64,000 nucleotides of DNA from Labia minor (GCA_963082975.1 OY720350.1:2627001-2691000), one strand, 5' to 3'; positions 25,320 through 35,387 are shown, numbered from the stretch's first letter. The notes: a model not told the origin generated them from the sequence alone. Made by a program: numbers and translations.

Positions 25320-28300
25320 ATGCTCATGTATGAAATATACGATAGTAGTTAAAGTTAATCTTGTTTCTATCCATCATCACTTTCTTCTTCTTCTTCTTCT
25401 TCTTCTTCTCCTCCTCTCTCTCTTTTATTTTTTTTTTTTATTTATATTTTAACGTTGGGGCCTTCATCCATATTCTATACTCTATATATTTAATTATATA
25501 TATATATGATATTTATTTAATTTATTTGTTTGTTTGTTTTTCAGGTGATGAACAACGTCGTTGTGTTATTCGTATTGTTTTAAATGATTTCATTGCTGCT
25601 AATTTTTCTCGTGATATAGCATTAGTACAGGCTGATAAACCATTTACATTACATTCTGAAACAGTGGCACCAATATGCCTACCACAACATTTACGGATGT
25701 ATAATTTAGGTAAAGTATGAATGAGAATGAATGAATGAATGAAAATATCATTCCAAAAGTACTTAATTGTATAAATTCAAATGCGTGATATAAACTCTCA
25801 ACTTTTGAAAGATTCTGATAAATAATTTATTTATTATGTTTGTTTAATGTTAGTATTATACTACTTAGTTTGAGTTTTCAATCAATCAATCTTATTGCTA
25901 TGTTTATCGTTTGGAATGTCCGTCCATCCACGCTGAAATGATTGAACAAATCAACCAAATATTCATAATTTGAAGTGATCAATCAATCAAAAAGTGTGGT
26001 GTTTTCAAGTTTGAATTGAAAAAAAAAAACAAATAAAAAAGCAAAATTGGCAGTGGTGGGACTGGCCGACAGAAGTGAAAACTTGTGCGTAAGAAATTAG
26101 AAAGCAGACGGAATGCGCACCAGCTTCACGAGAAAAATGAATTTTATATACGTATATAAAATTCATAATTATTTTGTTTTTTCAACAAAAATATTAAAAA
26201 TACGATGTTGTATGAATAGAAAATAACCTCATTTATATATTAAAATATAATACATATTCTTTTATTTCTTTTCCGTACAAAATTTTTACATCTATAATTT
26301 ATATTACAATATAATATGCTTTTATTGCAATATTTAAAATTTTATATTTATACTTTTGAAAAATTAACTAACTTTCATGTAGAGATTTAGAGTTTCAACA
26401 GTACGTACTTTCAACCATGTTGACGACCATCATCATCATCAATTTGTAAAACTGATACAATAGGTTTATGGTAGCTAAAGTAAGCTAAGTGAACAATTTT
26501 GATTGAAATCCATGTAAATGTCTTAAGTAAAGATTGCACATCGATTGTAGTTTTATATTTCGTAGTACTTAGATTGCGATCATTTGACATTTTTAAACCA
26601 AATTCATTATTTAAAAATTCAATTAATGAGATATTTTTATCGTCTGCAAATCTCCCCACTCAAAATCATTGGCAAATCATCAAATCTTTTTCCAATTTTT
26701 TTTTTTTTTTTTTTTTTTTGAAGCAATGCAGATGCGTCATGAGAATATATAAATAAATTTTCATACAAAAAGTCTTGTATAGCACGTAATGACTTATCCG
26801 GAAAAATATAAACGGCAACCATAATGACTATCACCAGTGATCACCAGAGTGGCAACGACATATTCACATCAATTCACATATCGCCGATAGCAGAAGTAGT
26901 AGGTGTTGAATATTCTGGCGTATTGCGCATGCGTATATCTCGCGGTGTCGGGTCGGTCACGCTCACGCGAGTTCTATACTTTTTCCCCATCCCACAAAAG
27001 AGCTCAACGCCGCTAAAGAAGTTTTCACTTCAAAAAAAATGATTTTGAACAAAATCTTGGTAAGAAAAAATTTAACACATTTTTGTAATTAGGAGAATAT
27101 AATGGGTTCAGATTTTTTTTTTTTTTTTTTTTTTTTTTATAAAGGAGATAACAAATAAAAACAAATTTATCCAAAAGATTTTTTATTTTTATAAAATTTT
27201 TATTTTTCTAAAGAATTATTTAAGTAATGAACTTTGAAATCTATTTTTTTTATTATTGAGAATCGAAATACTCAAATTATTTAGAAAAATTTCAATGAAT
27301 TTAGTAAAAATTGAACGATATTCAAAATAATAATTTAATTTAATAAAATAAAACAAACATCGACCATAAATTACGAACACATATCGATTGTATACTTTGT
27401 ACTTATATATTCTGATTATATAGTATTACTCTTTTATATAATATAAGTATATTTTTTAAGTTTAAAAAAAAAAAAATTGTAATTATTATACCTCTGAATA
27501 TAATATATAATATAAAAATAAATGAATTGGTTATAATATATATATATATAATATTATTTATATATATATAGATTTAGATATAGATATTGAGATTAGATCG
27601 AATATATTACAAATATAATATTATTATATCTAAAATTAATTAAAATGATAATATAAGCACAATTGTGATATTTTAGGTAATGCTACGGTTTCTGGATGGG
27701 GTCGATTGACTGAACATGGAGCCACACCACATATTTTACAATTCGTTACGTTGCCGATTATAAAACGAAATGTTTGCCATAAGGCATATAAAAGGGAGGG
27801 TTATGCCAACTATTTAAATAATTGTCAAATGTGTAGCGGATTAATTGAAGGTGGAATTGATTCTTGTCAGGTGAGTTGTCTATTTACTAGTACTTTTCTC
27901 TTAGAGGTTATTTTTATTTATTTATTTATTTATTTATTCAAATTTAAAATTCAATCAAAGAGCTAGTGTATTTTTTTTTACATATATATTAATTATATCA
28001 TAGAAGTAATATACACTTGAAGAATTTTTTTTTTTTTTTTCACATGACTAAAACAGATCCATGCATATATATATATTAGATTTATGTTATTTAGCCTTGA
28101 AATATGAAACCATTCATGATTTTGCTCAACTCAATTAAAACTGTCATGCAATATGGAATCGTAAAATAGTTGAACAAAAAAAAAAAAAAAAAAAAAAAAA
28201 GTTTTTTTTCATTGGCTACTTAGAAAAATTATTCGATTTAATTAGCTTTCAACTAAGTAATAAGAGAGAGAGAGTAAAGTATATATATATATATTTTTTT

Positions 28301-29543
28301 TATTTTATTTTTTAAATGAGAATATTTTTCGAATGAGATCATTCCTATATATTATGTATATTTGAGTTCAATCACACTAACTTGGAACGAATTGGCTTTT
28401 TTTTTTTTCTTTCTTTCTTAAAAACCCTTCTGAAATATGTATATAGTACAGCCTAATTTTGTTATTTTCAACTTTGATGTCTTTGATGGCTGATTTGCTT
28501 GAGAATAGCGAAACAAATTACATTTTCACACATTTAACTAAATATACTCATGGACAATTAGAGGAACACAAGAAAAATAAAAGCTAAAATTCGATTTAAT
28601 TCGGCTCTTATCTTTTCGTTTCTTAATTAATGTGAATTTTTTAATCTTATTTTAATTAAATAATTCACATTAATATTGAATTTTTCCTAAATTTCACATT
28701 TTATTTAAATTTTATCAAATAATAATTATTAATTTACTTATCCACTTGGAATTATTATTTATTTTTAAATAAAGTTAATTTTTTATTTTTAATAATTGTA
28801 TTTAAATTTTATAAAATGTATCATTTGTGATATTGGTTCGTCAGAGATTAAACTCGAGATTAAATGCAAAATGAATGACCTAAGCGAAATTGATGTAGCC
28901 AAAAATGTTACGTTAATTGATAATTGCAATAGAACGAATCAAGAAGTTGCTGAAATACTCGGAGTATCAAAATCTACAATACATCGTGTTGTTCAACGAA
29001 ATCGGGACAGTGGCCAATACAAGAAACTCGAAAAACAAAGATGAAAAAAATCTGGAGTGTCTCCACTTGACTATCTCGCAAATTTGAATTGGATTAAATA
29101 ACATAATATATTATATATTTAAATTAAATTTAATTAATTATAAATTATAAATTATAATTAATAAATAATTATTTATTTATTAAACCAGCGCATGTTTGGC
29201 TCTTTGTTGATGGCACCACGTCCCGTGTTGGCGCGTGAGATTTGCAGTGTTAAAAAATTATAATACTGATACTTTTAACAATTCAATCAAATTTAAATTC
29301 TATATATAGCAGTTTTATACAATTTTTAATCATGTGGAAAAACTATCAAACCTATATCTTTATTTTTACGGTCACTTTAGAAAAAAAAAAATCAAAACGT
29401 TGTTGGTAATAACCCTCTTCCGGTTGAGCTACATTTCTCAAAAGTTGAGAGAAAACTATGAATTTTGAATAATGCCCGTGTACCAAATTTCATGATTCTA
29501 GCTCAAACCGTTTTTGCGTAATCTTGTCTACATACATACACAC

Positions 29544-29574
<31 letters not shown>

Positions 29575-30770
29575 GACATTTTTCTCAACCTTAGTGAAAA
29601 TGATTCAGGAACCTTCAAAACGTATAAAAACATTAAAATCTCGACATCGAAGATTTTCGTGATCGCAATACTCTCTCTGGCAAGATAGTAAAAAAAAGGC
29701 TACATCTGCTAGGAAAATTTCAACTCATTTTTTCGTGGTTCCGCTAATTTTGTACCATGAGTGTATATTAAATATTGCATTAGGAGATTGTTTGTTTTTA
29801 ATATTTTAATAGTTATGTATATAATAAAAGAATCTCTTTTTTAATTATTTACACATCATATTTTAAAATTAAATTTAGTCACACTTTTTTGAGACTACAA
29901 AATTTATTTATATTGTTCAATTCTCTCCTTTTATGTATTTTTCTTATCTATTAATAAGTTTTGAATCTAATCTTGTAATAGTAATTCTCTTATTAATAGT
30001 AAAACAAAAATATTGTAGTTGTTGATCTCTGTGTCTATCAATCTCAATCTCCAGACATCTCGTTTATAAATATGTAAGTAAGTATGTATATTTATGTAGT
30101 TTTCGAGTAATAAATTCAAGAAGGTTACAATGGCCAAAACACTTTGCAATGAATAATGATAATAGAGTGATGGTAGACTGGCGAAAAATAGATTGGTGGA
30201 AAAACCGATTGGGAAATGTCTTCTTGGAAGACCGAGGGTGATGTGGTGAATGGATAATGTAGGAAGGGACGTGTGAAGGATGGGAGTAGGAGTTGGATGG
30301 GTGTAGTAGCTTAGAATAGGGATATTTGCAGGAAAATGTGGTTGTTGCGGCCAAAAACATTCATAGTTGCATAGAGTCACACAGATAGATGAAGAATTGT
30401 ATACAAGAATATAATAATTAAATAATATAAATAAATAAATAAAACCAATAAAAGTAAGTAATTTAATCTTTTCATAATAACACAATTAAGCATGATTATT
30501 ATATGATTATATAGAAATCCAATGTTTTAGGGTGATAGTGGTGGTCCATTAGTATGTATGCATGCAGATGGTCGTCACTATCTTTGCGGTGTTGTTTCAT
30601 GGGGCGTAGGCTGTGCCCGGCCAGGATTGCCAGGTGTCTATACGAGTGTGCCATGTTTTAGTCCATGGATATCGAGGGTGCTTCACAATATTGGCCACGA
30701 ATTGGATCCCAACGATTATCAGGAGAATGATTTTCTAGCAGATGATGCTTATATCGCAGACACTTTTTGA
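20824..30770 (+). CDS. Secreted trypsin-like serine protease (S1 family), 8 coding exons
   Basis: Exons joined by frame continuity: 20824-20884, 21808-21910, 23893-23934, 24232-24311, 24694-24870, 25545-25709, 27677-27870, 30531-30770; 353 codons plus stop. The product is predicted to cleave secreted substrates after Arg/Lys outside the cell. Order: signal peptide (1-20), Pro-rich pro-region with two RPPL motifs (to about residue 76), PCGIR with a Cys likely to stay disulphide-linked to the catalytic chain, activation site R86|IVGG, then the catalytic domain. The triad is His131 (TAAHC), Asp178 (RDIAL) and Ser277 (GDSGGP). Asp271, six residues before the Ser, and SWG...GVYT predict trypsin specificity. 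No clip domain is visible. An acidic tail of about 24 residues follows the domain. AATAAA at 30770-30775 overlaps the stop codon. The physiological substrate is unknown. Confidence 0.9.
21471..21762. mobile_element. hAT-type MITE with perfect 8-bp target duplication, copy 2
   Basis: Same family as 16923-17203: begins CAGTGGTGTATTGAGAGGGG and ends CAATACACATCACTG. It is flanked by TAAATTAA on both sides (21463-21470 and 21763-21770). It sits in protease intron 1, its right end 45 bp before exon 2. Confidence 0.9.
21808..21910 (+). CDS. Serine protease exon 2: pro-region, GC splice donor
   Basis: Begins after TTTTCAG and encodes a short linker with [13 protein letters not shown]. The donor must be AAG|GCAAGT, a consensus GC donor. 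The GT four bases further would put exons 3 and 4 in the wrong frame and destroy the IVGG activation site. Confidence 0.75.
22029..22176. mobile_element. hAT-like MITE remnant in protease intron 2
   Basis: The left end reads GGTGGCCACACTTGG; the right end in reverse complement reads CGGTGGCCAAACCATGACTC then GCGAGC. The body has AGAGCCATATTGAAAAATCG. The GGTGGCCAAACC / GCTCGCGAG pattern is typical of a widespread hAT group. No coding frame is present. Confidence 0.5.
22750..22855. repeat. G14...C15 foldback element
   Basis: Fourteen consecutive G (22759-22772) are followed 29 nt later by fifteen C (22802-22816), so the strand can fold into a GC stem. The right edge in reverse complement reads AGTGGCGCAACCAGGATTTG, resembling the end of a MITE. 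Homopolymer length is likely to vary or be mis-sequenced. Confidence 0.6.
23083..23868 (-). pseudogene. Non-LTR retrotransposon reverse transcriptase C-terminal fragment
   Basis: The minus strand reads [20 protein letters not shown] and [14 protein letters not shown] in one frame, then [20 protein letters not shown] followed by [18 protein letters not shown] in another, separated by a frameshift. This is the well-known C-terminal region of jockey/CR1-type LINE polymerases. Further upstream on the minus strand lie remnants of the polymerase core, including [12 protein letters not shown]. It is the same family as 3476-3930 and ends about 25 bp before protease exon 3. Confidence 0.85.
23893..23934 (+). 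CDS. Serine protease exon 3: 42-nt pro-region exon
   Basis: Encodes [13 protein letters not shown], echoing the RPPL motif of exon 2. Acceptor CTTTTTCAG, donor AAAG|GTATGT, phase 2 on both sides, so the exon could be skipped without a frameshift. Confidence 0.75.
24232..24311 (+). CDS. Serine protease exon 4: activation site
   Basis: Encodes [20 protein letters not shown] then GGSSATK. Contains the pro-chain Cys77 and the activation cleavage point after Arg86. Phase 2 in, phase 1 out. Confidence 0.85.
24694..24870 (+). CDS. Serine protease exon 5: catalytic histidine
   Basis: Encodes [10 protein letters not shown] through [17 protein letters not shown], which carries His131 and its disulphide pair, and then [13 protein letters not shown]. 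Phase 1 on both sides. Confidence 0.9.
25287..25320 (+). repeat. AGT triplet microsatellite
   Basis: About eleven AGT units in protease intron 5; a TTC triplet run follows at about 25381-25410 in the same intron. Confidence 0.85.
25545..25709 (+). CDS. Serine protease exon 6: catalytic aspartate
   Basis: Encodes [20 protein letters not shown] with Asp178, followed by VAPICLPQ; the Cys in PICLP is the usual partner of the pro-chain Cys. 55 codons, phase 1 on both sides. Confidence 0.9.
26411..26700 (-). pseudogene. Fragment resembling the endonuclease-like domain of Helentron/PIF1-type mobile genes
   Basis: The minus strand reads [20 protein letters not shown] followed by [15 protein letters not shown], then after a disturbed stretch [12 protein letters not shown] and DDDD. 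This resembles the end of the endonuclease/exonuclease/phosphatase-type domain fused to helicases in some insect Helentron or PIF1-like elements (pattern LxFLxxxFxLxxxxDxxxSTTxxxTxID). It is a fragment with a probable frameshift in protease intron 6. The assignment is from memory of the family pattern and is tentative. Confidence 0.4.
26701..27676. other. Rest of protease intron 6
   Basis: A GC- and CpG-richer patch at 26840-27020 (with GCGCATGCGTATATCTCGCG) adjoins the endonuclease-like fragment and may belong to the same mobile element. The remainder is AT-rich, with a T run at 27115-27139. No exon is supported. Confidence 0.35.
27677..27870 (+). CDS. Serine protease exon 7: VSGWGR to DSCQ
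   Basis: Encodes [14 protein letters not shown], the LPII..NVC block and [14 protein letters not shown]. Asp271 is the S1-pocket residue that gives trypsin specificity. The exon ends in phase 0 directly before GDSGGP. Confidence 0.9.
28871..29044 (+). pseudogene. Truncated Tc1-like transposase, N-terminal helix-turn-helix
   Basis: Starting at [19 protein letters not shown], the frame contains [20 protein letters not shown], a classic paired-like helix-turn-helix of Tc1-family transposases. It stops after KKLEKQR, 7 bp before the nested MITE. The second DNA-binding helix group and the DDE catalytic domain are absent, so it cannot be a functional transposase. Confidence 0.75.
29052..29688. mobile_element. 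MITE copy C, nested in the Tc1-like element
   Basis: Inverted long-form copy of the CTATCTCGCCAG family: begins CTGGAGTGTCTCCACTTGAC then TATCTCGCAAATTTG and ends CTGGCAAGATAG followed by TA. It contains the core GGTAATAACCCTCTTCCGGTT and a short AT/CA microsatellite (about 29541-29574). Confidence 0.8.
30165..30375 (+). pseudogene. Decayed LINE polymerase C-terminus
   Basis: The plus strand reads [16 protein letters not shown], then MDNVGRDV and RMGV, and in a shifted frame [12 protein letters not shown]. These match the end of jockey/CR1-type LINE ORF2 (KPxGKRxxGRPRxRWxDNVxKDxxxMGV). Stops are frequent. It lies in protease intron 7, about 155 bp before exon 8. Confidence 0.6.
30531..30770 (+). 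CDS. Serine protease exon 8: catalytic serine and acidic tail
   Basis: Encodes [20 protein letters not shown], then [16 protein letters not shown], the C-terminal helix FSPWISRVL and a tail rich in Asp and Glu ([18 protein letters not shown]) ending in a TGA stop. The 2.7-kb intron before it carries two nested transposons. Confidence 0.9.
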   Translation, partial: GDSGGPLVCMHADGRHYLCGVVSWGVGCARPGLPGVYTSVPCFSPWISRVLHNIGHELDPNDYQENDFLADDAYIADTF

Positions 30771-30775
30771 ATAAA
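30770..30775 (+). terminator. Polyadenylation signal of the serine protease gene
   Basis: AATAAA begins at the last base of the TGA stop codon. Further AATAAA-type motifs follow (for example near 31007), so the 3' UTR could be very short or slightly longer. Confidence 0.4.
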
Positions 30776-31605
30776 ATGCATTTATTCATTTGTTTTTTGT
30801 TTTTTTTATGTATTAAAATATATTATAATTACATTTTCTATTTATTTATACTATCTACTATCTATTATTATTGTTATTATTATTATTATTATTATTATAA
30901 AAATATTTTCTAATCAAAAATTTCATATAAAATATATAATTACTAGGTATTTGAATTGAATGACAAAAAAAAAAAAAAAATAAAAAAAAAAATTCTGATT
31001 TTGTTCAATAAAAATGAAAAAAAAAAATTGACCTCAAATTATCATCATTATTTTATTCTTATCACTATGATTTTTCAAATCAGTATTCATTAACAAATGA
31101 TTAAATACCTAAATATAAATGAATTGTGCAAGTTTAATTGTGAAATATAATTGTATAACTTACATATAATACAAGTAAATATGTACTATCAAATTATTAT
31201 TAAATTAATAATCAAGTTCAAAAGTACAATTAAAATACTCAATTTATAATTATATATACGCGTATACAAACTACTATATTATAAGTCGTATTATATGTTA
31301 TATATTATATTATAGAAACAAACAAGTTTTTCAATAGTTTCGCCATTTCTATTTACACAAAGAATACAAAAAAAAAATACTTATACAATTAAAAAACATG
31401 ATTAAATATTTACTTAAATTATATACCTATTCCTTTCTTATAGAATTTACTATAACAAGTATAATATTTTATACAACCACAAAATGTTTTTAAATTAAAT
31501 ATTTACTAATTATGATAACTACATGATATAATAATTTATAATATTAAATTATATAATTGGATCAATACTATTTTACTTCTTATTCAGTAATATATATATA
31601 TATAT
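30776..31605. other. Intergenic, AT-rich
   Basis: Follows the protease stop. It contains ATT triplets (about 30867-30897), poly-A tracts (about 30965-30990) and nothing gene-like. Confidence 0.5.
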
Positions 31606-31870
31606 AATAAATTTAAGTAAAAAGAAATCTTTTTAAAAAATACACTTTACTTAAAATTGCACTAAAAAGTAAAAAATAAAATCACTTTAAAGTGTATGCG
31701 CTCAAATTATAATAACACCAAATGGAAGCAAATGTTTTAGGGTGTTAAATGTTTTGTTGAGCGTTTTAATTTGAGCGCATACACTTTAAAGTGATTTTAT
31801 TTTTTACTTTTTAGTGCAATTTTAAGTAAAGTGTATTTTTTAAAAAGATTTCTTTTTACTTAAATTTATT
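31606..31870. repeat. Perfect 104-bp inverted repeat with 57-bp spacer
   Basis: The arm at 31606-31709 and the arm at 31767-31870 are exact reverse complements by eye over 104 bp (left arm starts AATAAATTTAAGTAAAAAGA and ends GTGTATGCGCTCAAATTA). The spacer contains AACACC and GGTGTT, extending pairing imperfectly. There is no open frame. It could be a foldback or MITE-type element with very long terminal repeats, and a transcript would form a long dsRNA hairpin. No clear target duplication is visible. Confidence 0.9.
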
Positions 31871-32066
31871 TTATACTTTTTAGTCGTATTCAGCGCCTCT
31901 AGAACTGCTATCGCCATCTATGATTGAGATAGTGAACTATTCCATCTTCCGCATATGAAAGTTTAGTTAATTAATTACCACTAATAGATAAATAATTCAG
32001 TGGATTTTTTAATTGATTTGTGTATTATAAGCAGGAGCAATTATAAAATTATAATATAATGATTAT

Positions 32067-32130
32067 AAAATGCCGCGTACAAATAAATGGACAACCCGCG
32101 TACAACCGGACAGAGTGAGTTAAGTAAAAG
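32067..32130 (+). repeat. Short dispersed repeat shared with 40182-40235
   Basis: Contains AACCGGACAGAGTGAGTTAA and AATGCCGCG. The minus strand at 40182-40235 carries the same words (AACCGGACAGTGTGAGTTAA and AATGCCGCG). Probably ends of an unrecognised mobile element. Confidence 0.5.
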
Positions 32131-32739
32131 TGTATAAAAAGGGAAGGTTATTATTGACGATTGGGTTTCTAAAATGGCCACAAGCTTAATTTCCTAGTAG
32201 TAGATGATAAACATTATCAAATATTCTAATAGTCCACAAGTGTAACAATTCCGCATTACCAAAGGATAACAATTTTAGTTTTATTAAGTTGATGATTCAA
32301 TTAGGTAGAAAAAAAGAACTCTCTCTCTCTCTCTGTAATTGAAAAAAAAAAAAAAAAAAAAAATAAAAATAAAAACTGTTAATGTGACAACAAGATATTA
32401 ATATAAAAGTTATGCAGGCAATATTTTAAAGTTCCTGTGGCTGGCTGGCTCTTGTTTAGAAACGATGCCATATTAGTTGCCTGAAATGAGCGATTATATT
32501 TGCGCGCCTTTGTACAAGTACAACCACCGAGTTTCATAGCAAACAAATTAAAAAGAAACCTATGAATAATAGTCATAACCGATTGAATAAAAATCAACGA
32601 AAATTATTTAATCTAATAAAATTTAAAGTGTACAAATGAAATGAAATGAATTTCATTCACAATTGAATGAAATAATAAATTAATAATTCGAACGACATGG
32701 TTAAGCCCTCTGTTCTTATTTGTTCCTTGGAGTTAGTGC

Positions 32740-32776
32740 GGGGTGGGTGGGTGGGTTATGAGGGGGGGGGGGAGGG
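32740..32776 (+). other. G-rich tract with quadruplex-forming pattern
   Basis: GGGGTGGGTGGGTGGG followed by an 11-G run and GAGGG. Four or more closely spaced G runs fit the G-quadruplex pattern. It lies about 1.1 kb upstream of the hemicentin-like start and is striking in otherwise AT-rich DNA. Confidence 0.6.
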
Positions 32777-33347
32777 AACTGCCCAGGTCAATTAAGAAAA
32801 TCAGTTGCCAAATTAAATGAGCTGATAACAAATTTGATTTATTTTTCAAATAACTCATTAACATTCAATATTTATTACTACTTTATCTAGTATAATAAAA
32901 AAACAAAACAACAACAACAATATATAATGTATCTAAGATTGCACATTAACAAATTTTATATATTGTACACATATTTGATATATTACTCGTATATTATCAA
33001 AAAATGGATGATTATATTGTAAATTTCTTTAAAGTTGTCCGTCCATCCATCGCGAAACATATTATCCTAAATATACTACTATACATACCATATATAAGAA
33101 TAATTTAAAATTTTCTTTTTTCTATATTAATAAATGAACAAAGTTTATTTAATTTTAATTTTTTTTCTCTCAATAAAATTCAATTTCTCTCTCTATTGAC
33201 CTTTCATATAAAATGATAATTAAAAACTTAAGTCAAAAGTTTATCAATAGAAACAAAAAATGAATGTAACCATGTCAAGAATCAAGAATCAAGAAACAAA
33301 GAAGAAAATAAATTATTCTATGGGCCTTAGAAATAAATTGTTGTGCT

Positions 33348-33394
<47 letters not shown>

Positions 33395-33713
33395 CTATAA
33401 TTATTTTTTTTATATATATATATTTAATTATATAAAAACTTAAGTAATAAATCTAATATAAGTATAATTTTATAGTTACTTTTTTTTTAAATTTTTATCT
33501 AATTAATTAATTAATGTGATGATGATGATGATGATGATGATTATATGTTAATTTTTAAAATGTTTATATAATATATATATATAATAATAAAGTTTTTATT
33601 ATAAATATTTCCGTTGAAAGAGATGATTTGAAAATTACTTGTAACTTGTAATTATGAGAGAATATAATTTATTTTGTAATTATAGAGTATAGTGATCGTG
33701 AATAGTGATCGTA

Positions 33714-33917
33714 ATGACAAATTTTGTTAATAGTATGTGGAAAACTCGCGGCGATGACGACGATGAGGGAGACGACGATGACGGCGACTACGGAAAGCCA
33801 GTCGCATTGAATGCTCCGAGAAGCCTGGATCTCTTTTCATGGACCAAACTTACACTCTCGCTTCCTTTTAAATTACAATGCGATCGTCATATTATCAAAA
33901 TAGTTATCTCTTCTTAG
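33714..33917 (+). other. Upstream ORF overlapping the hemicentin-like start
   Basis: An ATG at 33714 opens a 67-codon frame, with an acidic stretch RGDDDDEGDDDDGDYG, that ends 40 nt past the main ATG in another frame. If transcribed it would reduce main-ORF initiation. The product is low-complexity and there is no evidence that it is functional. Confidence 0.3.
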
Positions 33918-34400
33918 TAATTTGTCTTGTTTTCAATCGTGTTTTATTAGCTCATGGAACAACAACAACAACAACAACAACAATAACAACAACAATGACA
34001 ACAACAACCATGAATGATGATGATGATGATGAACTTTACGATCATCTCTATTTTCAAATGAAAAATGATAGTTTTTTTACAAATGATGTGATGAACGATG
34101 ATTCCATTCAAGAAATACAATCGGATGGTATTGAAGAATATAATATTAGTCAATTGTCAGAATATTTAAAAGAATTAGAAGAGAAAAATCGTAGAATGAA
34201 AGAGGAACAGGAGAAAGAGCATCAACAAATAAAAAGAAATTCGTCAGTCAGTTTAGCATTTGTCTTTGATTCTACTGGATCCATGTGGGATGATTTAGAA
34301 CAACTGAAGGATGGTGCCAGTGCCATTATGTCTACGATGATGGAGAGACAATTGGAGAATCCCATCTACAATTATATTCTGGTGCCATTTCATGATCCAA
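33878..34400 (+). CDS. HMCN: Hemicentin-like exon 1: signal peptide, low-complexity extension, start of VWA
   Basis: Residues 1-27 form a signal peptide with core [18 protein letters not shown]. An almost pure Thr tract and an Asp run follow, encoded by ACA and GAT triplet repeats. An acidic segment comes next, then a charged helix [20 protein letters not shown]. The VWA starts near residue 126 with [21 protein letters not shown]131-S-T-G-S is the metal-site motif. Known hemicentins go from signal peptide to VWA with less intervening sequence, so this extension of about 100 residues is unusual. Ends in phase 1. Confidence 0.9.
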
Positions 34401-35203
34401 GTAAGTTTTACTATTTCTTTTCTTTTCTTCAACTATTCAATAATAATCTTGAAAAACTTTTTTTTTTTTTTTTAAAAAGATGATTAATTTTAAAATAATG
34501 ATATAATAAAATAACATAAAAAATGTATGATATTTAATTTATTTTAGATATATCAAACCATTTTTTATTTTTTTATCAAATTAAATAAGCTGGAGTGTCT
34601 CCACTCGACTGTCTCGCAAATTTGAATTGGATTAAATAATCTAATATATTATATATTTAAATTAAATTTAATTAATTATAAATTATAAATTAAAATTAAT
34701 ATATAATATTTATTAAATCAGCGCATGTTTGGGTCTAAGTTGGCACGTGAGATTTGCAGTGTTAAAAAATTAATTCTGGTACTTTCAGCGATTTAATCAA
34801 GCTGAAATTCTATATATAGCAGTTTTATACAATTTTTAATCATGAGAAAAATTATCAAACCTATAGCTTTATTTTTACGTTCACTTTAGAAGAAAAAAAA
34901 TCAAAACGTTGAAAGTAATGACCCTCTTCCGGTTGAGCTACATTTCTCAAAAGTTGAGATAAAAATATGAATTTATAATAATGCCCGTGTACCAAATTTC
35001 ATGATTCTAGCTCAAACCGTTTTTGCGTAATCTTGTCTACATACACACACCCATACACATACACACACACAGGCAGACATTTTTCTCAACCTTAGTGAAC
35101 ATGATTCTGGAACATTCAAAACTTATAAAAACATTAAAATCTCGACATCGAAAATTTTGGCGAGATAGTAAAAAAAAAAATTAAATTAATTTTGTGTCTC
35201 TCA

Positions 35204-35237
<34 letters not shown>

Positions 35238-35344
35238 TTTTTTTTTTTTTTTTTTTTATTTTTTTTATTATAAGATGATATTTTCAAGGTTAACAATATT
35301 ATTATTATTATTCTTTTTTTGATAAGAATTTTATTCTTTGATTT

Positions 35345-35387
<43 letters not shown>

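Larger units (their letters stand above)
28545..29765 (+). mobile_element. Tc1-like transposon disrupted by a nested MITE
   Basis: Left end TACTCATGGACAATTAGAGG then AACAC; right end in reverse complement TACACTCATGGTACAAAATT then AGCGGAACCAC. TA lies outside both ends (28543-28544 and 29766-29767). Inside are the transposase N-terminus (28871-29044) and, directly after it, MITE copy C (29052-29688). The rest of the transposase is missing. The element sits in protease intron 7. Confidence 0.75.
31871..33877. other. Intergenic and upstream region of the hemicentin-like gene
   Basis: Contains a less AT-rich patch after the inverted repeat (31885-31945), a short repeat shared with 40182-40235 (32067-32130), a G-rich tract (32740-32776), CA/AT runs (about 33352-33395) and GAT triplets (about 33519-33541). 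An upstream ORF from ATG 33714 overlaps the gene start. No other gene is supported. Confidence 0.45.

Noticed and set aside
29967-30485. 172-codon minus-strand open frame
   Set aside because: It lies antisense to a decayed LINE tail and intron sequence, has composition biased by that sequence and no domain; the plus strand explains it better.
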